From Camillea tinctor (taxonomy: Eukaryota; Ascomycota; Sordariomycetes; Xylariales; Xylariaceae): a DNA stretch of 64,000 bases. The translations under genes were made by a program, and so were the position numbers. This document shows, piece by piece, positions 46,698 through 58,829 of the stretch (within the stretch, counting starts at the first letter, position 1; every line of letters begins with the position of its first letter). The stretch spans positions 310,001 to 374,000 of the forward strand of contig MU394064.1 of the NCBI GenBank assembly GCA_022578605.1, written 5' to 3'. The notes below the pieces were generated by a model. It was given only the letters and a program-made list of their open reading frames with translations. It ran no database searches and had not been told where the DNA came from.

Positions 46698-49600
46698 ATG
46701 TCAGAGACACTACAGACAGTTGGAAGTGCCATTGGTATCGTCTCTCTTGGCATACAGGTTTGCCAAGGCCTTGTCACATACTTCCGATTAGTGGATCATA
46801 AAGAGAAAGAGATCGCGACTGGGTTAAAAGAGATTCAAGCTGTAGTATCGATATTTCATTCATTGAACGAAACCCTACCACTTATTGAGAAAAGAGCGCC
46901 CGTCGACTCTATCGTTATACGACAATGCCTTCAAGATTGCAAGGAAGGGCTTCTAGAGCTCCAAGGATTTCTGGTTGATTTGAGGGGTCCAGATTCGGAA
47001 TGCTCCCCCGATACTAGGGAAAGCCTAAAGAAGACTGGGAGCTCGTTAATATACCCACTTCGAGAAGGGAAGTTGAAACTGCTTCACAAAACAGCACGGG
47101 GACTTCTCGACAACTTAAACTTAGCAGTCCATATTTCATCATTGTAAGGTGGTATTCTGTTCTTCGGTGAGTCGACCGCTGATATTGTTCATTTATCAGA
47201 AAGTTTGATTTGGCGCACCAAGACGTAATTCACGCCGTGGAGGAGTCCATCGAGAATGTTCAAGCCGGCCTCCACTTCCAAAATGAAATCATGAACGACT
47301 TACACATACGAGTTCAACACAATTCTATCCAGCTTCAAATATTACAACGGTCTGTCAGTGAAACCCTCTATGATATAGAAGGCCGACTAGCTCGGACAGA
47401 ATGGAGAATCAAAGAGCTTCATGGCGATATCAACGGATCGCTTAGATTAATACAATCTGATATCCGGACAGTTGCTTTAGGATCTCAAGTAACTTCTGAG
47501 ATAGTGGCAGGATTGGTAAAAAAGATGGAAGCACAGTCGAAACAAATCTCGGGAATGGTACTATCCTCCAACCATTAGCTTCAAGGGCAAATTAATTAAA
47601 GCTAACATTATGCTTGATAGTCCTTTCAAATTTCCCAACTGCATAAGAAAGACCAAGAGAGACATACATCAACGAGAAGACAACTTGCTACCAAGTCGCC
47701 TTTGAACCGATCTTTACTGCAACATAGTTCTATTATCATACCACCTACTGACACATACCCAACTAAGAAGGTTATACCAAAGACAAGTACAAGATCACCA
47801 AGATGTGATTGTTTGACAGAAAGTCACTCGGCTACGTACTGGTATGCTTGCGCAGGATTTGCATTTCGATTCAAACAGAAAACCCCTATATCGCATCACA
47901 GGAACTGCAAGTTACAGAACGTTTCTCAGAAGACCGAATGGACCATGCAGGCACAAGTCCAGTTGAAGCTTGGTTACTTTTTGGATCGTATTGCACAGCT
48001 CTCTCTCTCTTACACGGCCGGTAGTGGGGATCTGGGGTTGTCAATCCAGTATAATAACGTTGTCCCACGGCGACAAAGCCCTGTTTTTGACGAGATGAAC
48101 AAGATGAAAACGTGGATCAAGTTCCGGTCTCGATCAAGCGAAGATATAGTCAGACGGCTTAAGTCATGCGAGAATGCCATTCTCTCCATGTATCGAGATG
48201 GTAAGGCATCGCCCAGTGACCGAGATGAGTACGGAGAAAGCCACGTTACGGTGATTATAAACTACTGATCCCTATTACGGGCCATAGTATTCTGACAGAG
48301 GAACAGTATTTCATCCAGAGAATGATGCCATATATTGGCATATTTAGTCACATATGCTCTGACAGTGCTGTCATGTCGGTAGTCCTCGGGATCTTGCGGA
48401 CCTTACTGCAAGTCGTTCAGCCTACAGATGAGAAGATGTAAGCTTTCATACTTCAATCAGTGTAACATGTGTATGTTGACATATGTTATTTGAAACCAGC
48501 GCTTTGAGCGACCTGATCCGTTACTTGCACAAGTTCCTTGGAGATACATCTCGAGAAGAGTGGATCAATGGGCAGAGTTTGATCACTTGCCTCGCAGGCA
48601 CATTCGAAGTAGACTTCGTTGATATCGTACGGCAGGCGTTATGCGAAGATATAATTCCGGTTATAGGACACTTACGAGATGTTCTGAGTGGTATGTATAC
48701 ACACGTTAAATAATTTCTCTGGCTATCACGATTCCAAGCTCACACGAGGACTTATGCCTATAGACTTTGAGCTCTCTCCAATAACTCGTGCGATTCTTTC
48801 CCGGTCTCTGGAAGATCTCGATGAAATAATTTCAAACGATCCTTGCGCACCATTAGAAAGAGTATTCGGTCTGACAACCCTTCAGCTTTGTTCTACCTGG
48901 CCACAAGGATTAAGCAGGCTCCTGAAAACACAGGCAAGATCATTGGTAGACGTCGGTGACAGCCATGAGATACGACGAAATAAGTATCTCCAACCCATTC
49001 AACTGGCCGTTCGCCTGAACTTTACTCGGTCCGTCGATCTTCTTTTAAAGGCAGGGTGCGATGTGTCTTTCAACTGTGATACAGCAAAGCTCTTTGCGTG
49101 GGCATCACATGAATGTGTTAATGTTATTGCAGCAAACTTGGCGGAAAGGAGACGAAATCTTCTCCAACTAGCCCAACAAAAGCTGGGACTAATGAAGCAC
49201 AAGAGCCCATACCATGTTGCAGACGGCGAAGCAGTTTTTCTATGCAAGGCTTTGGACAGTGCGGGTGTCCATATCCCAAGGCACCTGAGAGTACCGCCGG
49301 GATATAAGACGATATACCTTTTCCCTGGCATATCCGCCCACCACTTTCCGGCATTCTTTGAAAATGGTTTTCGGGATATTGACTCCCATAATCCTATAGG
49401 ACTGACGGCTATCATGATCTCTCGTGGGACCTACCGCCTACGGTACTCCTCCAACCCGAAGCAGAAATACTCCATCGCTCTTTGGACAATCAACCACGGC
49501 ATGGTCGATATAAAAGCTAAGGACCCATGGAGCATAGGGCTCAACACAACGACGGCAGGTTGGAATTATGTCAGCAGTATGTATGGGTCAGGTCGTATAC

Positions 49601-50559
49601 AATATAGCGACACTAAGGATACTCAGCCCCTATTCATGTGCAATCTCATGAAGGAGTTGGCAGCCCCTGGCTATCGCGATGGTTGTGTCTGCTGGTGTAA
49701 CCCTCAGGGCAAAGGATGTTCAGCATTCAAATCGATGTGGAAAGCACACGTAGACGAAGGCCCAGGGGGCGGCATAATGAGCCAGGAACGGAGCAAGAAG
49801 CGAAGAGAACAGCTGGTACGCCACATCGTGTTCCACGGCACCATCAATCCTACGGGTGTGAAGAGCGACAAAGTTCTGGAGCACTCGCTAGACCTGATTC
49901 GGTTTCTCACGTTCGAAGCTCTCGACATGACACATACTTGTTGTTCCTTGAAGGGGATAGACGAGGAGAACCGCTGTTTGGCAAGTCGCGAAGATTATCG
50001 CCCGGGTATGACCTTCGCCGTCGCAAGTTGCAACGCAGAAAAGGCAGAAAGGATCAGATCTGATAAAACGGAGCAGGAGAATTCACGGCTTTTGGAGGCC
50101 CTGATGGATGAGTTTCGCTATGAGATGACGGGGGGTGATGCTACATCAGCTAAGGGTCTTGAGATGTTCGTCTGGGGATACTGGCGGCGTCGCATATCAG
50201 AGCTCTTCACAGTCCAACCCTTCCTTGTGGAGGACATGAGGCAAACTGCAAGTCAGGTTAGAACACGTAAGTTTCTCTCTCTCTATCTCTCTATCTCTCT
50301 GTCTTCTACTTTCTCTCCAATGACCTAGTATGCATGATGAGATTCCTGTTAACATGGGCGAACCCCTGAACCCCTAGATGTCCTACCTGAGCGGGTTTCG
50401 TACTTTCTCGGGTCCGATTTTGATATAATCAAGCCGATGAAAGATGATATTAAGCAACAACACGACAACAGCATGCACTATATGGATAATAGCAGGGCGT
50501 TACATCATTGCCCCTTTTGTGATGTGCAAGGAATAAGGCGAGATATGGATGAAAGTTAG
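46698..50559 (+). CDS. Large fungal SesA-like/ankyrin-type protein, possible frameshift
   Basis: Exons 46698-47143, 47200-47557, 47621-48437, 48500-48690, 48764-50266 and 50378-50559; introns 56, 63, 62, 73 and 111 bp. The N-terminus (MSETLQTVGSAIGIVSLGIQ) is the helical SesA/NACHT-N-terminal type domain. The middle carries a conserved block with CDC and HHRNC Cys pairs, then an FDEM and SPSDRDEYGES segment. The last long exon has an ankyrin-like unit (IQLAVRLNFTRSVDLLLKAGC) and a C-terminal Cys-rich motif DGCVCWCNPQGKGC. Exon 3 does not keep phase: either one base is missing or gained near 48250, or a further intron GTAAGG(48201)-ACAG(48298) is removed. Such proteins occur with NLR/HET genes in fungi and are thought to act in recognition; the function is unproven. 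Treat as intact only if the extra intron is confirmed. Confidence 0.68.
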
Positions 50560-51466
50560 GTAGAAGTGGCTAGGTTATGTGATTACTTACTTCCTACTCA
50601 CCTAACCTTCTCATCTGGAAATGTGAAGTTCACGAGAAACTTACACGATGCATAATTTTGATATTCAAACAGCGATGTATTATTGTGTACCTATTTATTA
50701 CATGTATTATATATATATATATATATTAATTGGTTCAGACATTTCAAAGAGTTTCCCTATTTATAATATAGCATTAGAATTGGATTTTTATTTCTGTACT
50801 TACCTACACAGATCAAGATACTACTTACTATATGAGGACTTACAAACGCAGAATGTGACCTCTACGATGTGATATGCCGTTGGTCTGCGTTTGCACGAAC
50901 CTGCACGACTAGGGTTTACTCAATGTAGGGGATGGAATCCAGTACAAGTTGATTGGTCGGCAGAGTGAAATTTAATCTCCCGAAGCTTAATGTCGCGTCA
51001 GGCACTGGTAGGCTTGACATCAACTAACCTAGGGCGCTAAGTCAGAGAGCCACTCCACAAACTCTCTTTTTTTTTTTTGTCTTCTTTAGTATATCTCCAC
51101 TAATCTACCGTACACACACTAAACGACTTATACCGCTTTGCCCCATAGTGGAAGAAGAAAAAGTTTAAAAAAAAAAAAATGAAGTGCCCAGAATATCCAC
51201 AATTCCCCGATTAGGTATTATCTGCTTGCTTTATCGGTGGTTATCGGCCAATCCATCCCACTTTCTAGTGGTCGCATAGAGAAGAAATTCTTTCTCGACC
51301 CAATTGAAGATTTGAAGCTCCTCTCTCTCTCTCTCATCAACACCAAAAAAATACATATACACACACCAATCAACTCTCCAACTCCAAATCCGATACACCA
51401 TACTTACACGCTATACATATCACACCACACTACACTGTAAATACATTCACAACTACAAAAACAAAC
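50560..51466. other. Spacer and RIM1 promoter
   Basis: About 900 bp. A (TA)n run lies near 50709-50727 and a poly-A run at 51167-51179. CA-rich sequence from 51350 to 51466 is the likely RIM1 5' UTR. No gene is seen. Confidence 0.65.
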
Positions 51467-52124
51467 ATGTCCGCCTCGCTCTTCACCCGCCGTCTCGCCG
51501 CCGCACCGGCCATGCGCACTTCCATGTCCCGCGCATTCAGCGCCACGGCTCCCCGCGATGTCGCTAAGATCACTTTGATCGGCAACCTCGCCGCTTCGCC
51601 TGAAGTCAGAGCCACTAGTACCGGCCGCGAAATGATCGAGTATGCCGTCGCGAGCAACCACGGACCCAAGGACAATCGCCAAACCAGCTGGTTCCGCGTA
51701 TCTACCTTCGCCGAGGAGGGGCCGCGCCGTGACTTCATAACCAGCTTGACTAAGGGGTAAGTTAAAACTATGCATGGGATGAGAAGACGATATAGCATGG
51801 CTAACGCAAGATTCTCTCCCTCCCGCACTCTAGCACCACTGTCTACGTTGAGGGCGATGCCGTCATGAAGACTTACACCGATGGTGAGGGCAAGACGAGG
51901 ACGTCGTTGAGCATCTACCAGAGTAAGTTATACCTACATCCGCCCTCTTCTCTCTTCCGACGTACCCCCATTACCTTCATCCCATGTAAAGGGGGAGGGA
52001 GGGGAGGGCAAAAAGATGAAGAAAAAGAAAACCTCAAAGGATGATGAACCATCACTAACGGAACGACCCACACGTTATAGAACAAATGGAGGTTATCCGC
52101 CGCCCGCCACCCCCTAGCGAGTAA
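51467..52124 (+). CDS. RIM1: Mitochondrial single-stranded DNA-binding protein, 140 aa
   Basis: Exons 51467-51756, 51834-51922 and 52081-52124; introns of 77 and 158 bp; 141 codons including stop. The N-terminus MSASLFTRRLAAAPAMRTSM is Arg/Ser/Ala-rich and lacks acids, a mitochondrial targeting peptide. The OB-fold follows: KITLIGNLAASPEVRATSTG, IEYAVASNH, QTSWFRVSTFAE, and TTVYVEGDAVMKTYTDGEGK after the first intron. It ends SIYQKQMEVIRRPPPPSE. This is the Rim1/mtSSB family, which coats single-stranded mitochondrial DNA during replication as a tetramer. The fungal length is usual. Single-copy housekeeping gene. Confidence 0.95.
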
Positions 52125-53527
52125 ACGGGACACGGCAGACGCGGCGACCTACGTAGGGGAGAAGAGGAATAACATAGCAGGGTAGGAGAGAAGAGAGAGA
52201 TAGAGAGAGGAGAAATTCCAAAATAAAACCCCAAAAAGAGGAACAACCCAACGCAGCGATGAAAGCTAGCTAGTCAGTCAGCTACTTACCTGCCTTACCT
52301 ACCTACCTACCTCCCGTTAGTTGCCGGGTCTACGATACCAATATATAAACTAGGAACAAAAGCTTGGTCAAAAAATCCTCCTATTTCTTCTCTCTTCGTC
52401 TCCCTTTCCACGCCGTCATCCCCCATCCCCCTCAAGGTATCCGAGCTAGCTAGCTACGCTGCACATGATGAATGGGAACCCTCTCCACTTTTTGCCCAAC
52501 AATTCCCGCCATGTAATCTTCTTGATGATCCTTCTATTATAGGAGAGATTCTTTTGTCTATTCCTCCCTTTTTTTTTCCTCTTTCTTGTATGTGTATGAT
52601 GTAAGGGGAGGGGGATTCTTATGGCTGTAAGATATCACGGATTATCACGTGTATAGTAGGAGTGGAAAAGGTCTGGTGCTATAGGATGTATGTACTGATT
52701 TTGTTTTTTCCCTTATTTTCTTCTATCTAGTCAAGTTCTTGTGTGAAGAAAAGGGGTATCATGTTAGACTTGAGTTCTATGTCAGGAACAAAAGAAAAGA
52801 AGAAAAGAAAAGCTTATACTAATCAGCAATCGGTAACCCCACGTTCTACGCTTGGTTTTCTGGTTTGAAGACGGTTCTCGCTAAAGTAATACCAGGTAGA
52901 TGTGCGATGATCAAGTCTACTAGCAGGAGGCAAGCTAGTTCCGCACATACGTCCTGCTACCCCTTTATCTCCGCTAGCAGCCGTGCTACCATATTGGATT
53001 ATCAGGCCTCCCAACTCCGTGTATCATCCAGGTCAGGCTGTATCATACCTATTCCCGGCCATCCGAGATGAACGGTTGCGGCGATCACGGGTCTGGTTTA
53101 TCCACTGAATGGTAGCAGAGCACTGTGGTTCCACTGGTCTAGGTAGCGTATACCCGTGTGATCTTGTCTTATTAGAAAGCTAGCATCCACAGTCAGAAGA
53201 TAGAGGTCTGAAGATGCAGAGGGTCCTCATACTATTCCCTGTCGCCGCGTTCTTTTTTATATAAACAGACCTCAAGACACATCTACACCCCCTTTTTCTT
53301 TTTTCTTATTAGTTCCAGCATTACAGCTTCTCTTTTCCTTTTTTCCCCTCTACTCCTTCTCCACTCGATTTTCACTTTTGCAAAACCTGTCTCTTCTTCT
53401 CCACACCCTCACCCCCCTTCCTTCCCACCATACTTACCCACCCTCCTCAGTTCCCCTTTCCCCTGCGCCGTCTACACGCCTGCAACGCCGCGGCTTCCAT
53501 GCGCGCGAGCGGCTCCACGAACGCCTT
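52125..53527. other. Convergent 3' spacer
   Basis: About 1.4 kb between the RIM1 stop and the 3' end of the minus-strand gene at 53528. It contains an ACCTACCTACC run (near 52297-52312), purine runs and a T-rich tract. The last 80 bp (53447-53527) stay open in the frame of the gene at 53528 beyond its stop; see findings. Confidence 0.6.
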
Positions 53528-54469
53528 CTAGACGATGGCCCGGAACGCGTTTCTCCTGCCCTTTTTCTTTGCCTGCTTGTATTGCTCTTTGGTCTGGTAC
53601 TGCTCTTTCGTTTGGAATCCAGGCTGGGGCTGGGGCTGGGGAGTGAGCTCGAGGCGAGGGGTCACGGGATACGCCAGCGACAGCCGCGCCGGGGACGCGA
53701 AGAACCCTGTTGCTGGCAGCGCGCGCGCGTTGATCGGCGTCCAGCCCGAATGGGCGGGGAGCCCTTGCGCATCCGCGCCGTCGCACGTTTCTTGGTCTTC
53801 GTCTTCGTCCACGGTGGCCTCCGAATCGACCTCCGTGGCTTCCGGATCGGCATCCTCCTCCGCGGCGGGAACACCTAAGCGTGTATCCAACCCCGTGGCC
53901 TGCCGCGCGCGGCTTTCGAACGGGCACGCGGTCCCTTCATTGGCAGCAGAGCCCGGGGATTCCTGACCCGTACTGCTGCTTTTACGCTTCTTCCGCGGGC
54001 CGGCCGAGCGGAAGATACCCTTGCGCGGGAGCTTGGGGCGGGTAGCGCCGGCGCCGGTGGTAGAACAGGAGGGGATAGTGGTGGGAGTAGGAATAATAGA
54101 AGTAGACTGGCGGGAGCGGTCGGTCGGCGGCGTGATATAGGGGTTCGCGCGACGGGCGCGGGCTCTTCGCTCGATGCGCTGCTGCTGGTGCCGGCGGAGG
54201 GGGATGTCCTCGCTGTCTTCGCTGTCGGAGAAGGTGGGGTTTGCTTGGTTGTGGATGCTCGCGGCGTGGTGTGGGAGGGGTGGGTTTTCTTTTGGGGTTG
54301 TAATATCATCTTGGGATGAAGAAGCGTGAGGTGGGTTGGGAGTTGCGGGTTGGAGGGGAACAGAGGCTGGTGTTGAGGGTGTTGGCTGGGCGCGCGAGTT
54401 GTTGCAGATATGGTCCCCGTCATGGCTGCTTTGAGCCGGCGACTCGTTGAGTAGGAGTCTGATGTCCAT
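53528..54469 (-). CDS. Disordered basic/acidic nuclear-type protein, 313 aa
   Basis: Intronless, GC-rich frame starting MDIRLLLNESPAQSS. The MDIR-LLN start is shared with several fungal nuclear regulators but is not diagnostic. The rest is mostly disordered: Ser/Pro/Thr-rich N-terminal half with a DSEDSEDIPLRR patch, an Arg-rich stretch (HQQQRIERRARARR), a bipartite-like basic signal PRKKRKSSS, an acidic stretch (EEDADPEATEVDSEATVDED), and a Lys/Arg-rich C-terminus KQAKKKGRRNAFRAIV. No zinc finger or enzyme domain is seen. It is probably nuclear; the function is unknown. The antisense and shifted frames over it are artefacts of high GC. The TAG stop is followed by 26 more open codons. Confidence 0.75.
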   Translation of the reverse strand: MDIRLLLNESPAQSSHDGDHICNNSRAQPTPSTPASVPLQPATPNPPHASSSQDDITTPKENPPLPHHAASIHNQANPTFSDSEDSEDIPLRRHQQQRIERRARARRANPYITPPTDRSRQSTSIIPTPTTIPSCSTTGAGATRPKLPRKGIFRSAGPRKKRKSSSTGQESPGSAANEGTACPFESRARQATGLDTRLGVPAAEEDADPEATEVDSEATVDEDEDQETCDGADAQGLPAHSGWTPINARALPATGFFASPARLSLAYPVTPRLELTPQPQPQPGFQTKEQYQTKEQYKQAKKKGRRNAFRAIV

Positions 54470-55596
54470 AGTAGGTATTTAGTGACTCGTGCTAGGTGAG
54501 TCGGGGTTAGTGTGGTGAGGAAAGAGAGATGTTCGAAGGTACGATGGAGGCGTTTCGGTATGAAAGTATAGGACGAAAAGAATGTTGGCGCGTGAATTGA
54601 GTGTCGGAGGGAAAATAAAGAGTGTAGAGAAACCCGATACGCCTACCCGCGTAATGGGTAAGACTGTGTGTCTACTGACGAAGAGGTAAAGAGTTGCTCT
54701 ACGTGCAGAGAGGCAGTGAGAGGAGTCGAGTGAGAGGTAGGGTGACTTCCACTTGGCAGAGATGCGAATCCTCCCTAGACGGTCAAATCTCAAGAGCCGA
54801 CTAGTAAAGCCCTCCTGGTCGGTAGATAGGGATTGTCGAGCTACCAGGGAATATATTTTTTGTTGATCTTCTGGTAGAGATAGGTTCTCGTAACCTTGAT
54901 TCTACACCGGGGAGTCGGCGTCTGCGTTGGCATTGGCGTTCAGGTTAACAGCAACTAAGCAGGTGCTCAGTCAAGTTCAATAGCATCAACTTTTATATAA
55001 TCCTGTCGGAAAGTAAGCTTAAGGCGCAAGATTATAGGCGTTATCCTTTTCACATTGCATGTACCTACCGGAGGAAGGCGAAGTATCTGAGAGTCCGAAA
55101 TGAGGCGTCGACTTTAGACCAGGGACTCTCCCAAACGTGAGCACTGGGGTGTCGAAGTGTTATTGTTCTCTAAGGAAGACCAGGAAGATAAACACACTAA
55201 AAGAAAAAGAAGAATAAAAAGAGAGTGAGAGCGAGAGACGACACCATATGGCTTGCTTGCTACTCTGAAGATGAGAAGGCACTGGGCAACGGGTGTCACT
55301 AGGTACATCAGTAAAAAGAGAAGTGAATAGTACATAGTAGAGTATCCGACCCCACCAAAGTCGTTGCGCGGCAGCACGTTTGAGTAAAGAAAACAGAAGG
55401 CACATATTTAATTCCAGGGCAGAGGAATACTGCTAGGCCGAGTCGCGTTGCTACGGAGCCAAACCGCCACCAGCGGATAGCTCAAACCTAGCCGGACAAA
55501 TTCTAAGCGTAGGTACAATTCGTCAAGTAATAGATGCTAATCTTTATATACGCCCCTATTGTAGGGTCCCTTTATAACCATGAGATCTTGGATAAT
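54470..55596. other. Spacer, nothing coding seen
   Basis: About 1.1 kb between two minus-strand genes. The part next to 54469 is the promoter of the disordered protein. Short frames have no motif. Confidence 0.6.
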
Positions 55597-57255
55597 CTAG
55601 ACTAAAGTGCAGCTGTCCATACACCCAAAGCCTGCCGCAACACCACCCTCTTCACTCTGGTCTCCTTTCGTTCGGAGGAGGTACCCAGCCTGCTCATTGT
55701 GAGATATCTCCTTAGTGTTCTGGTCCCAAATGCACGTCCCGTAGATACCGAGCTCGCAGATGACTCCTCCATGTTCCAGCTTTCCAGTCCGAAGGATGGT
55801 ATTCTTGATTGGAGGTGGAGTAATCAGTTCCATGAGGATATAGGAGGGCCAGTGTGCCTCCGGTACCGTCTTCAAAAATTGAGGTATCGCGGACCGGTAG
55901 ATGTTGTTTCCACCCCCTTCTCGCTGGGGCTTGAGTACATAGGCCTTGCAAAGCTCAGGGTCGGTAGCGAGTTTTCGTGCCTTGAGGCCAGCCTCTGTCT
56001 CGTCTAGGGGATATATATTTGTAAAGGTACTTGTCAGGTTAGATATCGATGCGGCGTCAGTAGACATATAGCGTCCGAGAACGGAAGGGTTCGATGGGGT
56101 TTCTGGTGTTGCTAGGACTTGCTGGACTTTCTTCGTGCCAGCGACCTGAGTCAGAACAGTCGGGCACTTGATAGCTGCTGACCGCTCCAGATGATAACGA
56201 GCTTCCCAGGCCGACTTGTCGGGATAATCATCAGGGCCGTACCCACATCGCATATAAATCACAGCAACCTCGAAGGTGTGGTTAGGTAATTGCGGCGGTC
56301 GATATAGCAACTGTCGACCAGGCCCATCTACTGTATTAGTATGCTCTAAAGTCTGCGAAAATGGAAGGCGGAAAACAGGAATCGATGGCTCCTGAGATTG
56401 CTGGAGCTCGTATTCGATATGGCGCTGGTCAAAGACATTTCTCTCGCCATCCTGAACGAGGAAGATAACACATTTCTGGTTTCCAGTGACAGAAGGGCCA
56501 TATTCGATAAAGGCCTGGTGGATGCCCGAAGCTAATCCGGAAGCGCTGTGGTTTGGAGGCAACTTCAACGAGCCATGCTTGATTGAGTTCTCTAGCAACG
56601 GATACTCAGTGGAGGCAAGGTACTTATGGAGCAAAGATGTTTGCGATGAGAGCCCGCCAAAGGAGGCAGCTATGGTGTTGAATTCAACCTGCTTAATCTG
56701 AGGAGTAGAGCCGGCGTGATCCTGGTGGACCATATAATCAGAACGGAATAGTCCCAGAGATTTCGGCTGCGAGAAAGTTAGTCATGGCATGAGGGGAGGG
56801 GAATGGTCGAGTATGAGACATGACGAACTTGGACATAGCCCTCCGCTTTGACCCGCAGATGAACTTTCCACAGCTCTGTTATAAAGGTATCACTATCTCC
56901 TATTCTGTGGACTGTTAGCCCTTCCCCGCCAGATTGAGTCTCCTAACCCTGCTTGGTAGCCTTACTCCTTCACAATATGGGCTAAAAAGTCCTCGTCTTG
57001 ACTGATGGAGGCGTAGAGCTCGTTATAAGCCCGCTGAACTGCAACTCCCTGGTCGAAGCAGACTTTGGGGAACGGGCTGGGAAATAGGGTGACTGGAACA
57101 GCAGTAGAAAGGATTCCAACAGGGTCTGCTTCAGCTGAGATGATGGCTGGGGGTGGCCGGACTGTGAGTCCATGAGCCAAGGCCCAGTCTTTGGCGACCT
57201 CGGTCAGCCTGTCGCCCTCGGCGGGTGTCACCTCAGGAGGATAGCTAGCAGCCAT
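55597..57255 (-). CDS. GSH2: Glutathione synthetase, 511 aa
   Basis: Three exons on the minus strand: 57255-56966, 56904-56829 and 56766-55597; introns of 61 and 62 bp, the second with an unusual GTTCGT donor. The frame closes at 512 codons including the stop. Family marks run the full length: MAASYPPEVTPAEGDRLTEV, DQGVAVQRAYNELYASI, SDYMVHQD, VEFNTIAASFGGLSSQ, CGYGPDDYP followed by ERSAAIKCPTVLTQVAGTKKVQQ, the Gly-rich ATP loop LKPQREGGGNNIY, LLRTKG, and the A-loop EGGVAAGFGCMDSCTLV at the end. It joins gamma-glutamylcysteine and glycine with ATP to make glutathione, in the cytosol as a dimer. Length is normal for fungi. It is divergent from the SNF2 gene over 1.57 kb. Confidence 0.96.
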
Positions 57256-58829
57256 GTTTTTGTTGGTTCACCTAGACATAAATATTAACCAATCAAGATC
57301 ATACGAGGTAATTTTAGGGGTTGCAATGAGTTTCATAGTCCTACCCAGGATTTATAGTCAGCTAATACGAGTGAAGCTACCTATTGTAGGTACATGGATG
57401 TAGGTAGGGAGTTTGTAAGGAGGATGGAGAAGGAGGTATTTTAATAAGTCGCTAGGATTATTAATAACGTACACAGGCTAAGCCCCGGGTCTGCTAGCTT
57501 AATTGCCTTTAGAGTGACCTTAGGTATGCAGGTAGGTAAGGTTAGAATCATGTACACAGGTACACACATGCAGCACCTGCAGCAATTTGAGTTGCTTATG
57601 AAATCATGTTTTACTTAGCGCTATGTACATTGGATAGTACATGGAGGAGTAATCGGAACCCCACCATGTAACCTCTTTAATGTACAACTGCACCAACACC
57701 TCGAGACCCTCGTACCTACCTTAAATATAGTAATTTGTGAATGTAAATGTAAATGTATATAATACTTTTATGTGAATAATAAGCTGTACCTTATGGTAGT
57801 ACTTATTTAAGTACTCAATACGTAAGTTATAAGTACCCTACCCCAATGTTAGCAGCTGAGATGGCGTTGCCCAGGTTATCAACGTCAACATACAGGTACG
57901 TACTCTGTAACCCCTCCAAGTCACGTGCGTTTGAGATTACCCCCTCCCCCGTTCTTTCTCTCTCCACCAAATTACCTGGGCAACTATTAAGGTTACCACC
58001 TTCCGCACCTAAAAGGCTTTGCCGTGTGTCGCGACAACGGACTTCTAATGTGAACGCGTGCGTGCACCTCGACAAATTTACATAATCACCCTATTTACCT
58101 AACCTACTAACCTAGGTTAACCTACTTACCTAATCTACTAGACTTCCAATTGGAACTTAATCTAAGCTAATGGAATAAGGTCTCACTTTTCCACCTTGCA
58201 TACCCAATCCACCCCATCAGCACAGCACAACACAGCATAATACGGCAAAGCGCGAGACGCATTGCAATGATACACAGTTACGAGCAATAAGTATCGCAAT
58301 TTTCACGCGCACAGTTCACGACTTTTGTACATTGTTATTCATCGCAAAGACCGTCTCCTCAGAAGTATCTTGCACGTCTGTCTTGTTTGGCTGTCTGTTT
58401 ACCTAAGTACCCAGGTGGGCACCTAACCTACCTACCTATCTAGTATACCTATCACCTAATCCCTCTTTATTAATCTTGGGATTATCTGTGGTAAGTGATC
58501 GACTTCTATTTATTTTTCTTTTCTTTTGTCAATTTTCCCCATCAAACAATGACCCGGGAATTATTGTGGAATTATTGGTAAAATTCACACGTGGTGATGC
58601 AAAACATTTATGTATTTATTTCACTTTATCCTCCCAAACTATCCCCCACCTCCACTTCACCCCCCTCCCCCACCCTCCTTCCCCTTATTCTTATACCTAA
58701 CCTTAAGGTTATTGCATTACCTAGGAGACTAACAACATAAGCAACATAAACAGTGCAGGTAAACAGTCTGATGCTTCGCTTCATCGAAGCGCCAATGTGT
58801 CTGTAGATGAACTGAGTTCCATAGGCACC
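57256..58829. promoter_or_regulatory. Divergent promoter of GSH2 and the SNF2 gene
   Basis: 1.57 kb with no supported gene; the frames at 57827-58085 on both strands mirror each other and have no motif. Dense ACCTACC/CCTAGGTT words lie at 58090-58140 and 58398-58450. A GTGATGC-AA region and a CT-rich tract at 58630-58690 precede the SNF2 start. No specific factor site can be named. Confidence 0.55.
58771..58806 (+). promoter_or_regulatory. Upstream ORF and hairpin in the SNF2 leader
   Basis: A 12-codon upstream frame (MLRFIEAPMCL, stop 58804-58806) ends 23 bp before the main ATG at 58830. Its first third forms a perfect hairpin, GCTTCG and CGAAGC around CTTCAT. A GTAAAC donor at 58760 and a CTGTAG acceptor ending at 58806 could remove the whole uORF as a 5'-UTR intron of about 48 bp. 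Either way translation of the SNF2 mRNA could be tuned here. Confidence 0.45.

Noticed and set aside
53378..53966. Plus-strand and shifted frames across the gene at 53528-54469
   Set aside because: High-GC shadow frames; the minus-strand frame has the proper start and nuclear-protein composition.
57827..58085. Mirror-image frames in the GSH2/SNF2 spacer
   Set aside because: Both strands open over the same bases without motifs; probably chance.
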